Shown: one piece after another, positions 34,258 through 44,701 of the stretch | How positions within the stretch are numbered: position 1 is the stretch's first letter | Layout of the letters: each line of letters opens with the position of its first letter | DNA from: Owenia fusiformis | Lineage: Eukaryota > Annelida > Polychaeta > Sabellida > Oweniidae | DNA: 64,000 nt | Direction of reading: 5' to 3' | Assembly: GCA_903813345.2 (NCBI GenBank) | Contig: CAIIXF020000005.1 | Coordinates: 5,545,375 to 5,609,374 of the forward strand | Position numbers and translations under genes: made by a program | The notes under the pieces: model-generated | What the model was told of the DNA's origin: nothing | Seen by the model: the letters and a program-made list of their open reading frames with translations, nothing else | Databases searched by the model: none

Positions 34258-37200
34258 TTATACACTTCTCGGTTTAAAAATCTTAATTAGAAATCTCTTG
34301 ACTAAATTGTCAAAGACAATTCCATTAGCTTGCCCCCAGTCCTCAAAGATTACATCACCTAACATGCAAATAAGTTTTCTCCTTAAATTTGAGGATAAAA
34401 ACATGGAGCTTAATTCTCTTGGACATTTGGACTCAATATCAAAATAAAATCCTGATCTCTCTTTAGTAAAGGCGGGGCATTCTAGGAGTCTATGTGTGAT
34501 ATCATCTTTACATTTACAATTACCCAACTTACAAATCCCATCACTTTTATTCCATCTTTCGTAATTAGATTCTAAACAAAAATTATTTGTCCTGGCCAGG
34601 AACTTCAGCTTGGCTCCATAAAAATCATTGTCATTTTTTAAATAGTTTTCAATCTTAGGGTGAATCTTCAGTGTCTTATAAAAGTCAAGCGAAGGATGTT
34701 CTGTCATGCTATCAAAAAACCGTTCTGTATTTTGTGTTTTACTTATTGACTGATATGCATTATACCAGTTACTGTCTTGTCTGAAAATAACATCATCTAA
34801 CCCTTTGTTAATCAATGAATTACGAATGTTGGAAACATATTTCCAGTATGATTCTTTTCCTGAAATATATGATTTAAGAAGGGATTCAAGAATACGGTGT
34901 GATAGAGAGCATTTGTGTAATTTATGTTTCAGGTAAATAAAATAGTCGACTTGTCTTTTTTCCGTTATTTCCAAAATAGAAGACCAGCCCAAGTCACCAA
35001 TCAAAGCTGACTTAGCTGGTTTACATTTGATTTGCATGACTGACTGGGCTACTTTATATTGGAAAGATTGGAGTTTACTCTTGGCATTTTCAGAAAGCAC
35101 CCATGTGCCACATCCATGTAAAATGGCAGGTTCAATCATTGAACTATAAATTGTTGATCCAAATTCTATCCTTTTTATGTTGCAGTGTTTGGATAATGTC
35201 ATTGAGGCATAATTTCGCATTTTAGTGGCTTTTTTTGTCAGATATTCAAAATGGGCATTTTCTTTCAGGGATCTATTTATCATTATACCTAGGTATTTAT
35301 ATTCATTCGTTTCTGGGAGCTTTAGATTTCCAAGATACCACATTTTTCCAGGATCAAGCCTCTTACCAATAACCATTACTTTTGACTTTTTTTCACTAAA
35401 TTTGAAACCCCATTTCACTCCAAAATTATTTACGGTATTAAGCATACTTTGTAATTCCTTGTCTGATTGTGCCATTAAAACAATATCATCAGCATAAAGT
35501 AAACAGGGGATATTCTTATCATCGAAAGGGATTCCTGCCTTGGAGTTGCTCAAACTGTCAATTAGATCACCCATAACAATAGTGAAAAGTGTTGGTGACA
35601 AAATACATCCTTGTTTCACTCCCACATCTGAATTAAACCAGTCAGTTGTATATTGGCCAAAAATAACTTTGTTCTTTATATTTGAGTAGAGTTCTTTCAT
35701 TAATCTCCATAATTTCCCTTGAATGCCTTTTTCCCATAGCTTCAAAAATAGTAGGTCACGGTCTAAAACATCAAAGGCCTTTGATATATCAATAAAAGAA
35801 AGGTACGTTTTAAGTTTGAGATCTTTTCTAAGGCTACATAAACCTTTAAGTGTGAAAACATGGTTCTCAAGCCGCTTTCCTTTTTGAAAAGCACCCTGTA
35901 GATCACCTAATAGATCATTAACTTGGAGATATTTCATAATTTGTTCTTCTAAAATACTTGAAAAAACCTTATACACATTAGATGTTATAGTAATTCCCCT
36001 ATAGTTGTTAAAAACTTCTGGATCCCCTTCTTTAAGTAAAGGCTTAATGATTCCTTGTTGCCACTCCTGTGGGACGGTCTCAAATGTTTTAATGACATTA
36101 AACAAATCAAAAAGGGGTTTTAAAATAATTTCATTCCCCATTTTCAAAAATTCATTCGGTATTTGATCAATCCCTGCAGCTTTCCCATTGTTAAGACACA
36201 AAAGATGTTCACGGATTATTGACTTTTCAAAAGATATACCAATAAGGGCATCCTCTGAAATCTCATTTTTAGATTCTAATAACTTCACTTTGTTTACAAG
36301 GGATTCATTGGTTGCTTCAGGATTTCTATTGTTTTTACCAACACTTTTCCAATAATTTTTCAGGGTCTCATTAACTACTTTAGGGTCACAAATAACTTTT
36401 TCTGGGTCCTCCGGGTCTTTCATTCTAATTGGAAAATTTGATTTTTCATTGAATTTCTTAAGGGTCTTCCAAAAACCCTTAGATGATTTTGATTTAAACT
36501 TAGCATTTGAAGTTATTACTTTAATATGGTTTTTGGTTCTATTTGATTTAATTTTAAGACTAACTTGAAGCTTGCGATCTTGATAAGTATCCCACAATTC
36601 CTGTAAAATTTCAGGGCTGGCATTTTTAGATTTTGACCATAACCTGTGTAACTTGTTAGCTTGTTTGCGGTCCTTAATAAGTTGTTTCAGTTCATCATCC
36701 CAGAAATCTCTGGAACTCATGGTAATATGTTTCTTTCCAATTGCTGTGTTTCCAGCATTTAATATTTTGGTTTTAAAATTAGACCATATCACTTCAATGT
36801 CGTCAAATGGGGTATTGATTGACCAATCATCAAATTCTTTTTGTAATTCAAATTTAAAGGTAGTCCAATCTGTTTCTTCACTTATATTCCATTTTGAATA
36901 GGCTACTTCGTTAGGTGAATTGATTTTTAATGGTTGGGTAGGGGTAGGAGTCAAAATAGATACAGTGATCACATTGTGGTCACTACCAATAGAAAAACAT
37001 TTGTCTTCATCAACAATCATACGATCAAAAAATTTCATAAAATGGTCGTTAGCTAAAACATAGTCTATAGTTGAGTGTTGGTCATTTCGAGACCATGTAA
37101 TCTGACCTTTACATTTCTCAGAGCAATTTAAAACATTAAGATTAGAGACCTCGCAAAATAGTTCCAATAGTTCCCCATTTGGGCTTTTTACACTAGACTT

Positions 37201-37800
37201 TTTAAATTTTTCTAATTTTCCATTAAAGTCCCCCATAATTAGTACAGAATTACTCTGATCTATAGAGGCGTAGTTTTGCATCATTTCATCGTAAATTGAT
37301 TGGGTTGCTTCCATGTTTTTACCATCACAGGGAAAGTAGACAACACATACAAATGTAATTTCATTCTCAACTTTTAACTTTAGCCAATACCTTTCAATGT
37401 TATCATGTTTTGAGTCAAATAGATTGTCATTTAGGATTACAACATCTTTATGAATGAGAAAACCAATTCCTCCACCTTCTTTATGCTGCCTATTCTTACC
37501 TTTCCAGACATAGTCATCATTTACCACAGTAATAGAATTGGTATCATTAAAGAAGGTTTCTCCAAGTGCAAAAATTTTAAACTGTTCATTTTTAAGTAGA
37601 TTGTCCATTTCAATTTGTTTGGCAATACCAAACCTTTGGCAGTTATTATAAGCGATTTTGATGTTAGAAACCTGAGACAATTTACGTTTACCACGTCGAT
37701 GATGTTTATGGCTTTTCTTATTGAAACTAGATTTGGTGATGTTGGCATGATTAGAGTGTTTATTTTGAACTGGGGGTAAGGCTTTCACATAGCCAAGTTC
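34258..37800 (-). CDS. LINE ORF2: APE-type endonuclease and reverse transcriptase
   Basis: About 1180 codons with no internal stop. Counting from the GTG at 37788, the endonuclease domain (about 41-285) shows YNNCQR, GETF, IMGDFNG, IDYV and GSDHN. The reverse transcriptase (about 530-830) shows FIDISKAFD, GVKQGCILSP and the catalytic LLYADDIVLM. The C-terminus has a CKLGNCKC...H..LECP zinc-binding-like cluster. It copies element RNA at nicked target DNA. There is no ATG before the endonuclease: the first in-frame Met lies about 60 codons in, after the first catalytic Asn, and the frame is continuous with ORF1 except for the TAG at 37801-37803. Translation by stop readthrough or reinitiation is therefore inferred. 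Confidence 0.93.
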   Translation of the reverse strand, partial: ELGYVKALPPVQNKHSNHANITKSSFNKKSHKHHRRGKRKLSQVSNIKIAYNNCQRFGIAKQIEMDNLLKNEQFKIFALGETFFNDTNSITVVNDDYVWKGKNRQHKEGGGIGFLIHKDVVILNDNLFDSKHDNIERYWLKLKVENEITFVCVVYFPCDGKNMEATQSIYDEMMQNYASIDQSNSVLIMGDFNGKLEKFKKSSVKSPNGELLELFCEVSNLNVLNCSEKCKGQITWSRNDQHSTIDYVLANDHFMKFFDRMIVDEDKCFSIGSDHNVITVSILTPTPTQPLKINSPNEVAYSKWNISEETDWTTFKFELQKEFDDWSINTPFDDIEVIWSNFKTKILNAGNTAIGKKHITMSSRDFWDDELKQLIKDRKQANKLHRLWSKSKNASPEILQELWDTYQDRKLQVSLKIKSNRTKNHIKVITSNAKFKSKSSKGFWKTLKKFNEKSNFPIRMKDPEDPEKVICDPKVVNETLKNYWKSVGKNNRNPEATNESLVNKVKLLESKNEISEDALIGISFEKSIIREHLLCLNNGKAAGIDQIPNEFLKMGNEIILKPLFDLFNVIKTFETVPQEWQQGIIKPLLKEGDPEVFNNYRGITITSNVYKVFSSILEEQIMKYLQVNDLLGDLQGAFQKGKRLENHVFTLKGLCSLRKDLKLKTYLSFIDISKAFDVLDRDLLFLKLWEKGIQGKLWRLMKELYSNIKNKVIFGQYTTDWFNSDVGVKQGCILSPTLFTIVMGDLIDSLSNSKAGIPFDDKNIPCLLYADDIVLMAQSDKELQSMLNTVNNFGVKWGFKFSEKKSKVMVIGKRLDPGKMWYLGNLKLPETNEYKYLGIMINRSLKENAHFEYLTKKATKMRNYASMTLSKHCNIKRIEFGSTIYSSMIEPAILHGCGTWVLSENAKSKLQSFQYKVAQSVMQIKCKPAKSALIGDLGWSSILEITEKRQVDYFIYLKHKLHKCSLSHRILESLLKSYISGKESYWKYVSNIRNSLINKGLDDVIFRQDSNWYNAYQSISKTQNTERFFDSMTEHPSLDFYKTLKIHPKIENYLKNDNDFYGAKLKFLARTNNFCLESNYERWNKSDGICKLGNCKCKDDITHRLLECPAFTKERSGFYFDIESKCPRELSSMFLSSNLRRKLICMLGDVIFEDWGQANGIVFDNLVKRFLIKIFKPRSV

Positions 37801-39339
37801 CTAGTGATTGTTAGGCTGAGAATTAGTGGGGCACTTTGAAAGTTTATGTCCTAGTTGGTTGCATCCATGACACCTAACTGAGTTTGGATGCCAACATGTA
37901 CTGGCTAAGTGACTACTCTCACCACATTTGAAGCAAGATGGCTTATTGACATTCCTTCTATTAGAACTAGGAGTATTGTCATTAAGTGAGGGTGGTGAGG
38001 GGTTTTTAGGGTGACGTCGCCGATTGACAGTCTGCCATTCATTCGCTTCGGGTGGGTTCTGTGAGGTGGTATGTCGGGGGAAACGGGGCCAGGGCTTTGT
38101 CACATCTTTCGATTTTGTGTCTAGTTGCATGTTACGGGCAAGGCTATTGGTACCAGCCTTCGAAAGATGTAGGCCTTTATTGTCAAGAAAACCTTCGTTT
38201 ATTGTACCATCTTGAAGACGGAAAGTTTTGTCGTTGTTGATGAATGTCATCTTATTATCGCCTTCGCAAATCACTTGGAGTTCAGCATTAACGGCCTCAA
38301 GTACCTGTTGTGCATGCTCATTGTCAGTGCGAGGACAGATACTGGAAATGCATACCTCATCACATACAGATTTGGCACAGGTAGCTAAAAGTTTGTATTC
38401 TTTAGTGATAGGCTCAGGTGTGGAGTCTTTTTTGGCACAGTCATTGCTTGCAATCTGGATAACAATGCGTTTGTACTGGTTCTTATTATTAGCTTGGCCC
38501 AGTTTTGATAAATGTTCATTCACATCTGTGATTTTTCCACCACTTATACATACAGTATCAGTGTTGTTCATTTTAGACTCATCAAAGTCCCTTATTATGG
38601 AGCTCCCAATTACAAGTGTTTTATTATGTTCGTTTTCATGCAATGATGATTTGTGGTTGTCTATAGTCTTTCGTAGTTTGATACATTCATTGTCTAGGAC
38701 CCTACATTCTGCGGTTTTTGCAGCTAATTGTGAGACAAGATCTACATTCGTTTTCTGCATGGCACTGAGATCAAATTGGATAGAGGTCAAGTTTTCTTTT
38801 AGGTCAGTTACTGTCGAGTTCAGGTTTTCTATGCTGCCTTTCATTCCTGCTACCATAGATATTAGTGTATCATATTGCTTTGTTGTGTCATTTGTTTTTC
38901 GGCGTTTGGGAGGTGAATAGTCATTTGTTGCTTTTGGTTTAGGTAGGCGTCCCCTGTGTTTTGGCTTAGCATGCGATTGTGGTATTTTCAGTGCTTTTGG
39001 CGTTGTACGGTTCATTGTGCGTTTGGAGCGTCGCACTGTATTCACTGGTGTATTGGAGGCATTTTTAGTTGGAAGTTGCAAAAGCACTTTGGGGTCTGTT
39101 GTGGAAGTATTCAAGTCATTGTCAGAACCCGGGGAAGGTGACATGATAGGTGTTGGTTGGCTACCTGGTCCATGTAGGGTTTCAGGCCCATCAGGCCTTG
39201 TTGGTGTACTATGGTTGGAGGATATGGTATTAAAACTATCGTCATGTGCATCTTGAGATGGTCCCTCTAGTAGATTCACATCAGCAGTTGAAACATCATT
39301 CATCAAATTGTTCTGTGACCTACTTAGGTTGGTTGCCAT
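37801..39339 (-). CDS. LINE ORF1: coiled coil, SGNH-hydrolase-like domain and CCHC zinc knuckles
   Basis: 512 aa from ATG 39337-39339 to TAG 37801-37803. The N-terminal 100 residues are Ser/Thr/Pro-rich and low complexity, followed by a basic stretch (about 100-150). A coiled coil spans about 160-240. A domain beginning VIGSSIIRDF (about 245-400), with the later ASND and the GLHLS segment, resembles the SGNH/GDSL esterase fold known in ORF1 of several LINE clades. Two zinc knuckles follow near the end, CFKCGESSHLASTC and CHGCNQLGHKLSKC. The role is RNA binding and RNP assembly. A + strand 230-aa open frame at 38228-38920 is an antisense shadow. Confidence 0.88.
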   Translation of the reverse strand: MATNLSRSQNNLMNDVSTADVNLLEGPSQDAHDDSFNTISSNHSTPTRPDGPETLHGPGSQPTPIMSPSPGSDNDLNTSTTDPKVLLQLPTKNASNTPVNTVRRSKRTMNRTTPKALKIPQSHAKPKHRGRLPKPKATNDYSPPKRRKTNDTTKQYDTLISMVAGMKGSIENLNSTVTDLKENLTSIQFDLSAMQKTNVDLVSQLAAKTAECRVLDNECIKLRKTIDNHKSSLHENEHNKTLVIGSSIIRDFDESKMNNTDTVCISGGKITDVNEHLSKLGQANNKNQYKRIVIQIASNDCAKKDSTPEPITKEYKLLATCAKSVCDEVCISSICPRTDNEHAQQVLEAVNAELQVICEGDNKMTFINNDKTFRLQDGTINEGFLDNKGLHLSKAGTNSLARNMQLDTKSKDVTKPWPRFPRHTTSQNPPEANEWQTVNRRRHPKNPSPPSLNDNTPSSNRRNVNKPSCFKCGESSHLASTCWHPNSVRCHGCNQLGHKLSKCPTNSQPNNH

Positions 39340-40767
39340 AAGTAATCGCTAATCAGGCTTAGTTCTGGTTTTTAATGATGTAAGAGTTCAATAATAGCCA
39401 ATATCTGCAGCACTGGGTTTTAGTCAAGGGGGTGTGAAGTACCATATACCTGTAGTATATTAGCTAGTTAGCCAATTAGTCCTGTGTATGTGCCAAGCTG
39501 TATATAATGTTTTAGAATCCACTCCAAAAATATCCAAAAATGTTGATCAAATATCACTTCCAATATAAAATATTTTTTCAAATAGAGTTCATGTTCCTAT
39601 CTGTTAGGAATTCCTATAGTTCTCTGCTAATTTATTTGCTGCAACCTTTCTTGGTTTTACTTATTTTCATGAATAAACAGGAGCAAATTTTTTGTGACTT
39701 GCTACTCTGATTGCTACTACTCTCCAGACTACTACTACTCTCCAGATCCAGATCACATACCTTTTAACATTTTAATTATGATATCTATGCAGTTTTAATT
39801 TCATAATAGAATGCCTATCAAAGGGGGAAATAACACAGAAATAAAAGATTACATGGAGAGTAAATCTACAACTTACTTGTGTCCTTTAGAATCAAATCTC
39901 AGAGTTGAGTGTCAGAGTTTGGAAATAAAGATGGAAATAAATTACCATTTATAATAACATTAATATTACATATTGGACCATTGTTATATCTTCCATTATA
40001 ATAACAGATATTAATGCCAATGCAGTGGATTGATTTTCATTGATATTATGATATCTTGACCTGACAGCTTGCATTCCCCGGCAAGTGTCCGAGTTATGGT
40101 AATAGACTTTATCCTCAAAGAAAACACTGTTTCGTTGTACTCGACGGTGTCCTTCCACCATCTCCAGACAGACGGTTGAATAACTAATCTCTACTTTTAC
40201 TACTGAGGGTGTTAGTTGCAGCTAAAGAATGACCATCCAATTCCCTAAGTACACACTCAAGAAGGCACTTACACTGTTAATTGAATATCATACAATATCT
40301 CTGTTTATACTATTTTCGATAAATGAATAAATGAGTGTACTCCATCTAGTAGTCGATAGATCGTGACTCAATATAACACAACAATTGAATATCCCATATT
40401 CGATAGTGAAAAGCCCATATACGGACAGAAAGAAAAACATTTTCACTAGATTATAAATGAAAAGTTCCTGGTATAAGCACTGCCATTTATTCTTATTTCT
40501 GACATTATCAGTAATATTCTCGTCACATCATCAGTCTTCTGATTTGAAAGTGTTTGTTTTTCATGTGTTGGATATGCAACTGTATAGATCAATGTGTTTC
40601 GTGGGTTTCTAAGTTTTTTGGGGGGAACTAATTCGTATAATTATTGGTGAACAATTGAAACCTACGTCATTTCATTGACATTGCAATTCATGTCATTTTA
40701 ATGTCTCTATAATCAACTCAATCATACCTTCTTTACGATCATAACAGATCAATATTAAGAATGCGGG
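39340..40767. other. Possible LINE 5'UTR, then intergenic
   Basis: The first few hundred bases probably belong to the LINE 5'UTR. A CTACTACTCTCCAGA-type short repeat lies at 39700-39750. The rest is AT-rich without supported genes. Confidence 0.35.
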
Positions 40768-40775
40768 TATAAAAG
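40768..40775 (+). promoter_or_regulatory. TATA box upstream of the amine receptor
   Basis: TATAAAAG in a GC-richer context, followed 55 bases later by an ATG-containing exon-like segment that ends in a GTGGGT donor at 40866. It is the best promoter candidate for the receptor at 42320. Confidence 0.5.
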
Positions 40776-40797
40776 AAACACGAACCTTTACTTCACA

Positions 40798-40865
40798 AAG
40801 TAGCGCATGCGAGTCGCAAAGGATTCAAAATGGACAATGAGCGTATTGACAATACGTCTGTAAAG
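40798..40865 (+). other. Probable 5'UTR exon with an upstream ORF
   Basis: ATG at 40830-40832 opens 12 codons (MDNERIDNTSVK) to the donor AAAG|GTGGGT. Splicing to the acceptor TTTTTGCAG at 42278 would add CAA ATG CAA TAA, ending the upstream frame before the receptor ATG at 42320. The exon 5' end is estimated from the TATA box. Confidence 0.4.
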
Positions 40866-42278
40866 GTGGGTTGTACATAACTTCATTTTCTGAATCTTAT
40901 ATTGACTTTAGGCTGATCAAGTAGTTAACAAAGAGCAAAGTCAAATATTGGAATTTTATTCAGAGTTTTGTTGTCTTTGAGTTCCAACATGGTTGCCATA
41001 GACTTCATGTACACACTGCACAAATACGAATGAGATTTGAGAGCGATAACATATCACAGTATATAATTTATGATAGAAAGATAAAGATCCTAATCTAAAG
41101 ATTTAATTTTTAAAATACAAAACACAACAGTTAAGTAACTAATGGCAATAAGAGAAGCATTTACAGAACAGTAGTTATTTGGTGAGATTTCATACTCCAG
41201 GACTTAAACCATTAAAAAAGGTTTGTATGCGTTTTCTCTATTTCACTTTATGTATGTGTGGTCTGTTAGTGAGGGTTGGTGACATACAAGATAGGCCTGG
41301 CATTTGTTTTGTACAATCTTTTGCAATATGCAATTATAATTTTTGTTTGAAGATGAATTCTACGTATGTTATGTAGAACTTTAAAGGTGAATAACAATTT
41401 AGCTATGAATAACTAAATTCATTGTTTTTATAATATATAGGAAGTAAAATTCCTAATTAGTACATGGACTTAACAACAGGTCATTTTTGTTAAAACATTT
41501 TCTTTTAAACCACAATCAAACTATTTATTCTATAAAAAAAAATTCAGAACTCAGGAATAAGGAATTTTAAAAGACCCGTTCTATTTAGATCACAGAGTTT
41601 TTATCAGAGAAAGTCGCACTCCTGAAATGTTTAGTTTTTACATGGGTGTTAAGAGCTATTGAGAGCCCTTGGTTTTTACGAGTAAATTAATTGAGACATG
41701 TTATTTGATAATGAACGGCATTGGCCATTTGAACAATGAGATGCCAGTGGGGGTACAGGCAAGCATATAATTTGTTATTGTTACCATTCAACCGTTTATA
41801 AACGGTTAAATAATGAGGATAATGGATGTATCTAATCATTTTAATTATCTTTAGAGGTATTAAGTACACCAGGTGAATAATATATACTCTTTAATATGGC
41901 AATTGATTTTATATCAGAATTAGAACAAACGATATTTTACAGAAAACACAACATTATATGACAGATATCATAACAGAAACAATGTGTTCGACCTCTCGAT
42001 GAAACGTTTGTGTTTATTTCCAGGTAGATTCTCTTCAATTCACGCCAGTGGTTATGATTTGAGGATTATAAAGAGGACTGTTATTCACGCCGACACAAAA
42101 TTTCTATACTTACTACATTCAGGAAACTACTAAATACAAGTTCATATGCCAAAGGATATAATCATCATTCGCAACGTTAAAGAATAATCGATTCTGATTT
42201 TGACTGAGAATCGAGAAGGATCATGACCGTTAATTGATGAAAAAATATCAAAAGATTCTTTTCATTTACTTTTTGCAG
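40866..42278 (+). other. Putative 5'UTR intron of the amine receptor
   Basis: AT-rich stretch between the donor GTGGGT and acceptor TTTTTGCAG. A short frame at 41179-41376 has no domain. Nothing else is recognised. Confidence 0.35.
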
Positions 42279-42319
42279 CAAATGCAATAACCAATTGAAG
42301 GATTTGGCTTATCGGGAAA

Positions 42320-43360
42320 ATGAGCACAACGGCTGACCCTAATGCGACAGCCGATGATGGTGGTGGTGGACCGCCAATTAACTATTCAGATGCAGAGCGT
42401 ATAGCTCTTGGATTCTTCCTCATCCTCATTATATTTGTGACATTCTTCGGGAACATGTTGGTTGTCATCGTCTTCTGTCTGTTTAAGAATCTCAGAACAA
42501 TGACAAACTATTTTGTGGTGTCATTAGCCGTGGCGGACATGCTCGTGGCAGCGTTGGTTATGCCATTTGGAGTTTATCAGCAAGTGAACAATACATATTG
42601 GCCACTTGGAGATATTGTTTGCAAACTGTCAATATGTTTTGATGTCCTGTTCTCCACATCTTCTATACTTCATTTATCCTGTATGGCAATGGACCGTTAC
42701 TTTGCTGTGTGCGATCCGTTCCATTACCATGAAAGAATTACGCAACAATCAGTTGCTATTATGATAGCTGTTTGCTGGACATTGCCTTGTTTTATATCAT
42801 TCTTACCTATACTCATGGAATGGAACCTCATTGGCATCGAGGACATATTTGCTGCGATGGTGCCACCTGATGGGACAGCCTGTATGTTTATCGTAAACAT
42901 ACCATATGCATATGTTTGTTCCTGTATTGCATTTTACATTCCAGTTATATTCATGACAATAGTTTACATCAAAGTTTTTATGGTAGCTCACAAACAGGCA
43001 CGTCAAATTCGTGCCATGGAACTTGCATCTGGTATGGGCAAGGGGAAGGGACCTAAATCAAGTGAAAATAAAGCTGCTGTGACACTTGCTATCATTATGG
43101 GTGCATTTTCTATATGCTGGTTCCCATTTTTCATAAACAATCTTGTTGGACCAGTTATAAACTATCAAACTACATTTATCGGGGACATGATTGTATTATG
43201 GCTCGGTTGGATCAATTCAACGTTGAATCCATTTCTATACTATGCATTCAACTCAAATTTTCGGAGAGCTTTCAAATATGTATTGTGCTGCCATAAATGT
43301 AGAGGACAAACACCTCGGGAATACCACACACAACAAACAGCCATATCTGATCAGTATTAA
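42320..43360 (+). CDS. HTR4-like: 5-HT4-like biogenic amine receptor (class A GPCR)
   Basis: 346 aa in one exon with seven membrane spans. Class A landmarks are present: N45 in TM1, D73 in TM2, C101 paired with C188, D108 in TM3 (the amine counter-ion), DRY 125-127, CWFPFF with W267 in TM6, and NPFLY 303-307 in TM7. The best family resemblance is to the serotonin 5-HT4 receptor. It shares TNYFVVSLA.AD in TM2, FISFLPI..EWN.IGI into loop 2, the NIPYA..CS..AFYIP run in TM5, and LWLGWINS.LNPFLY. 5-HT4 receptors couple to Gs and raise cAMP; that coupling is inferred here. Other Gs-type amine receptors (H2, trace amine) are less similar. The N-terminus has sequons NATA and NYSD, and the C-tail CCHKC suggests palmitoylation. 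Confidence 0.88.
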   Translation: MSTTADPNATADDGGGGPPINYSDAERIALGFFLILIIFVTFFGNMLVVIVFCLFKNLRTMTNYFVVSLAVADMLVAALVMPFGVYQQVNNTYWPLGDIVCKLSICFDVLFSTSSILHLSCMAMDRYFAVCDPFHYHERITQQSVAIMIAVCWTLPCFISFLPILMEWNLIGIEDIFAAMVPPDGTACMFIVNIPYAYVCSCIAFYIPVIFMTIVYIKVFMVAHKQARQIRAMELASGMGKGKGPKSSENKAAVTLAIIMGAFSICWFPFFINNLVGPVINYQTTFIGDMIVLWLGWINSTLNPFLYYAFNSNFRRAFKYVLCCHKCRGQTPREYHTQQTAISDQY

Positions 43361-43571
43361 TGTCCCACAGCCATCCATCCTCTGCCAGAATCAATAGGAC
43401 TACGTGCGTGTGACGCATTATCTCATATGGAAAGGACCTACTGTGCCAAATTAAAAAGGAATCGAAAACTACATTTTACCGGATTTCCGTCTGGCTGTAT
43501 TATTTTTTGCGCGCACGTAACAATGAGTTGTATTATTGCACGGATACAAATATTGTGAGAAAATTGTAACA

Positions 43572-43577
43572 AATAAA
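43572..43577 (+). terminator. Polyadenylation signal of the amine receptor
   Basis: AATAAA, followed by a further AATAAT, 212 bases after the stop codon. Confidence 0.5.
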
Positions 43578-44545
43578 TAATAATTTTTATAAATTGTGTT
43601 TTAATATCTATCAATATTATCATACACTTTGATTTGCTCTCTTTACGTCATTCGTCAAACTTGTCCCTGGCATTGTACTTCGCATGGAAAAGAGATCGCA
43701 TATGAAAGCTTATTTTTGTGGGTCTCGACGATCATCGACCAGTGTCAAAATATATTTAAGTTTGCTGGATATGTCATCAAGACTAGCATACATATATTTT
43801 TATTATCTACAAAGACACCCCCTGGATGGACATTATTTCAGCTGATATTCCTCATTAAACGTAGTGAATCTTGAAAATCTATAAGTGGGACTCCTTTTAT
43901 TACCCTGCGTGCAGAGTCTAGTTAAAGAGTGAAGACGAAGCTCTCTTTTAAGAAGTGAAGTCAAACGAATGCAAAGGGTACCTTTTATAGAAGTTTTGAA
44001 CTGAATTTACACTTCTTGATGCTGAAATTGAGAGTTTATCCATACATTTTAAGAAAATAGGTATGTCAAAGAATATGTTAAGCCAAACATTGACCTGATA
44101 CCTCAGAAAAAATTAAAAAAACTCAAATTTTCTCTCTACAGTCCTTGTTGCCCCTTTAACGCAGAATTTCATTTCATGAAGCACTTTTTAAGGTTTTTGC
44201 AAAACTGCCTGACAGTATTAGGATGTATCCGAATATGATGAACTTAAGATTACATACATTTGGCAGTACTATGAATCTTGGATTAATTTATATAGAATAT
44301 ACACAGAACAATACATACTATACGAAGAATTGTTACCAGTTGCATTCAGAATAAGGACTGCAACATGTACGCCATCTATTAAACCCAAAACATTACAGTT
44401 ACATGTACAAGTTTCTTCTCAACAAGCAATTCGCAATTAGATGACATAGGGTAATGCTACTCATTCGTTGTTGTTAAAAAATCGTTAAATGTTGCCCCGT
44501 CAAAAGGGATGCAATGTGAATCGAGTGACAATTTTAATTTATTGT
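43578..44545. other. Intergenic between convergent genes
   Basis: The + strand receptor and the - strand BTB gene converge here. AT-rich, no repeat or gene seen. TTTATT hexamers at 44538-44556 can serve as polyadenylation signals (AATAAA on -) for the BTB gene. Confidence 0.4.
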
Positions 44546-44701
44546 GCATTTTATTTTATTCAAATAATAAATGTATGAATAACAAGAAAATATATATTAG
44601 TTTGTGATCAAGCAGTGCTACTTCATCATCGATGATTTTCACCCTAGTTAACGCATCACACATGTAAATCAAGCATATTAAAGTCACTTTAACACTTGAC
44701 A

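Larger units (their letters stand above)
34129..39339 (-). mobile_element. Near-intact non-LTR retrotransposon (LINE), 5' end not resolved
   Basis: The - strand carries ORF1 (39339-37801), ORF2 (37800-34258), a short 3'UTR and a terminal polyA (the T-run 34129-34155 on the + strand, preceded by AATAAA-type repeats). Both frames are free of internal stops, implying a recent insertion. The 5' boundary probably lies beyond 39339 (up to about 39750), but I could not find a target-site duplication. The endonuclease plus reverse transcriptase layout, with CCHC knuckles and a hydrolase-like domain in ORF1, points to the CR1/L2/Jockey-type group. Confidence 0.9.

Noticed and set aside
38228-38920. 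230-aa + strand open frame
   Set aside because: It is antisense to the conserved LINE ORF1 and has no domain; the - strand frame explains the sequence.
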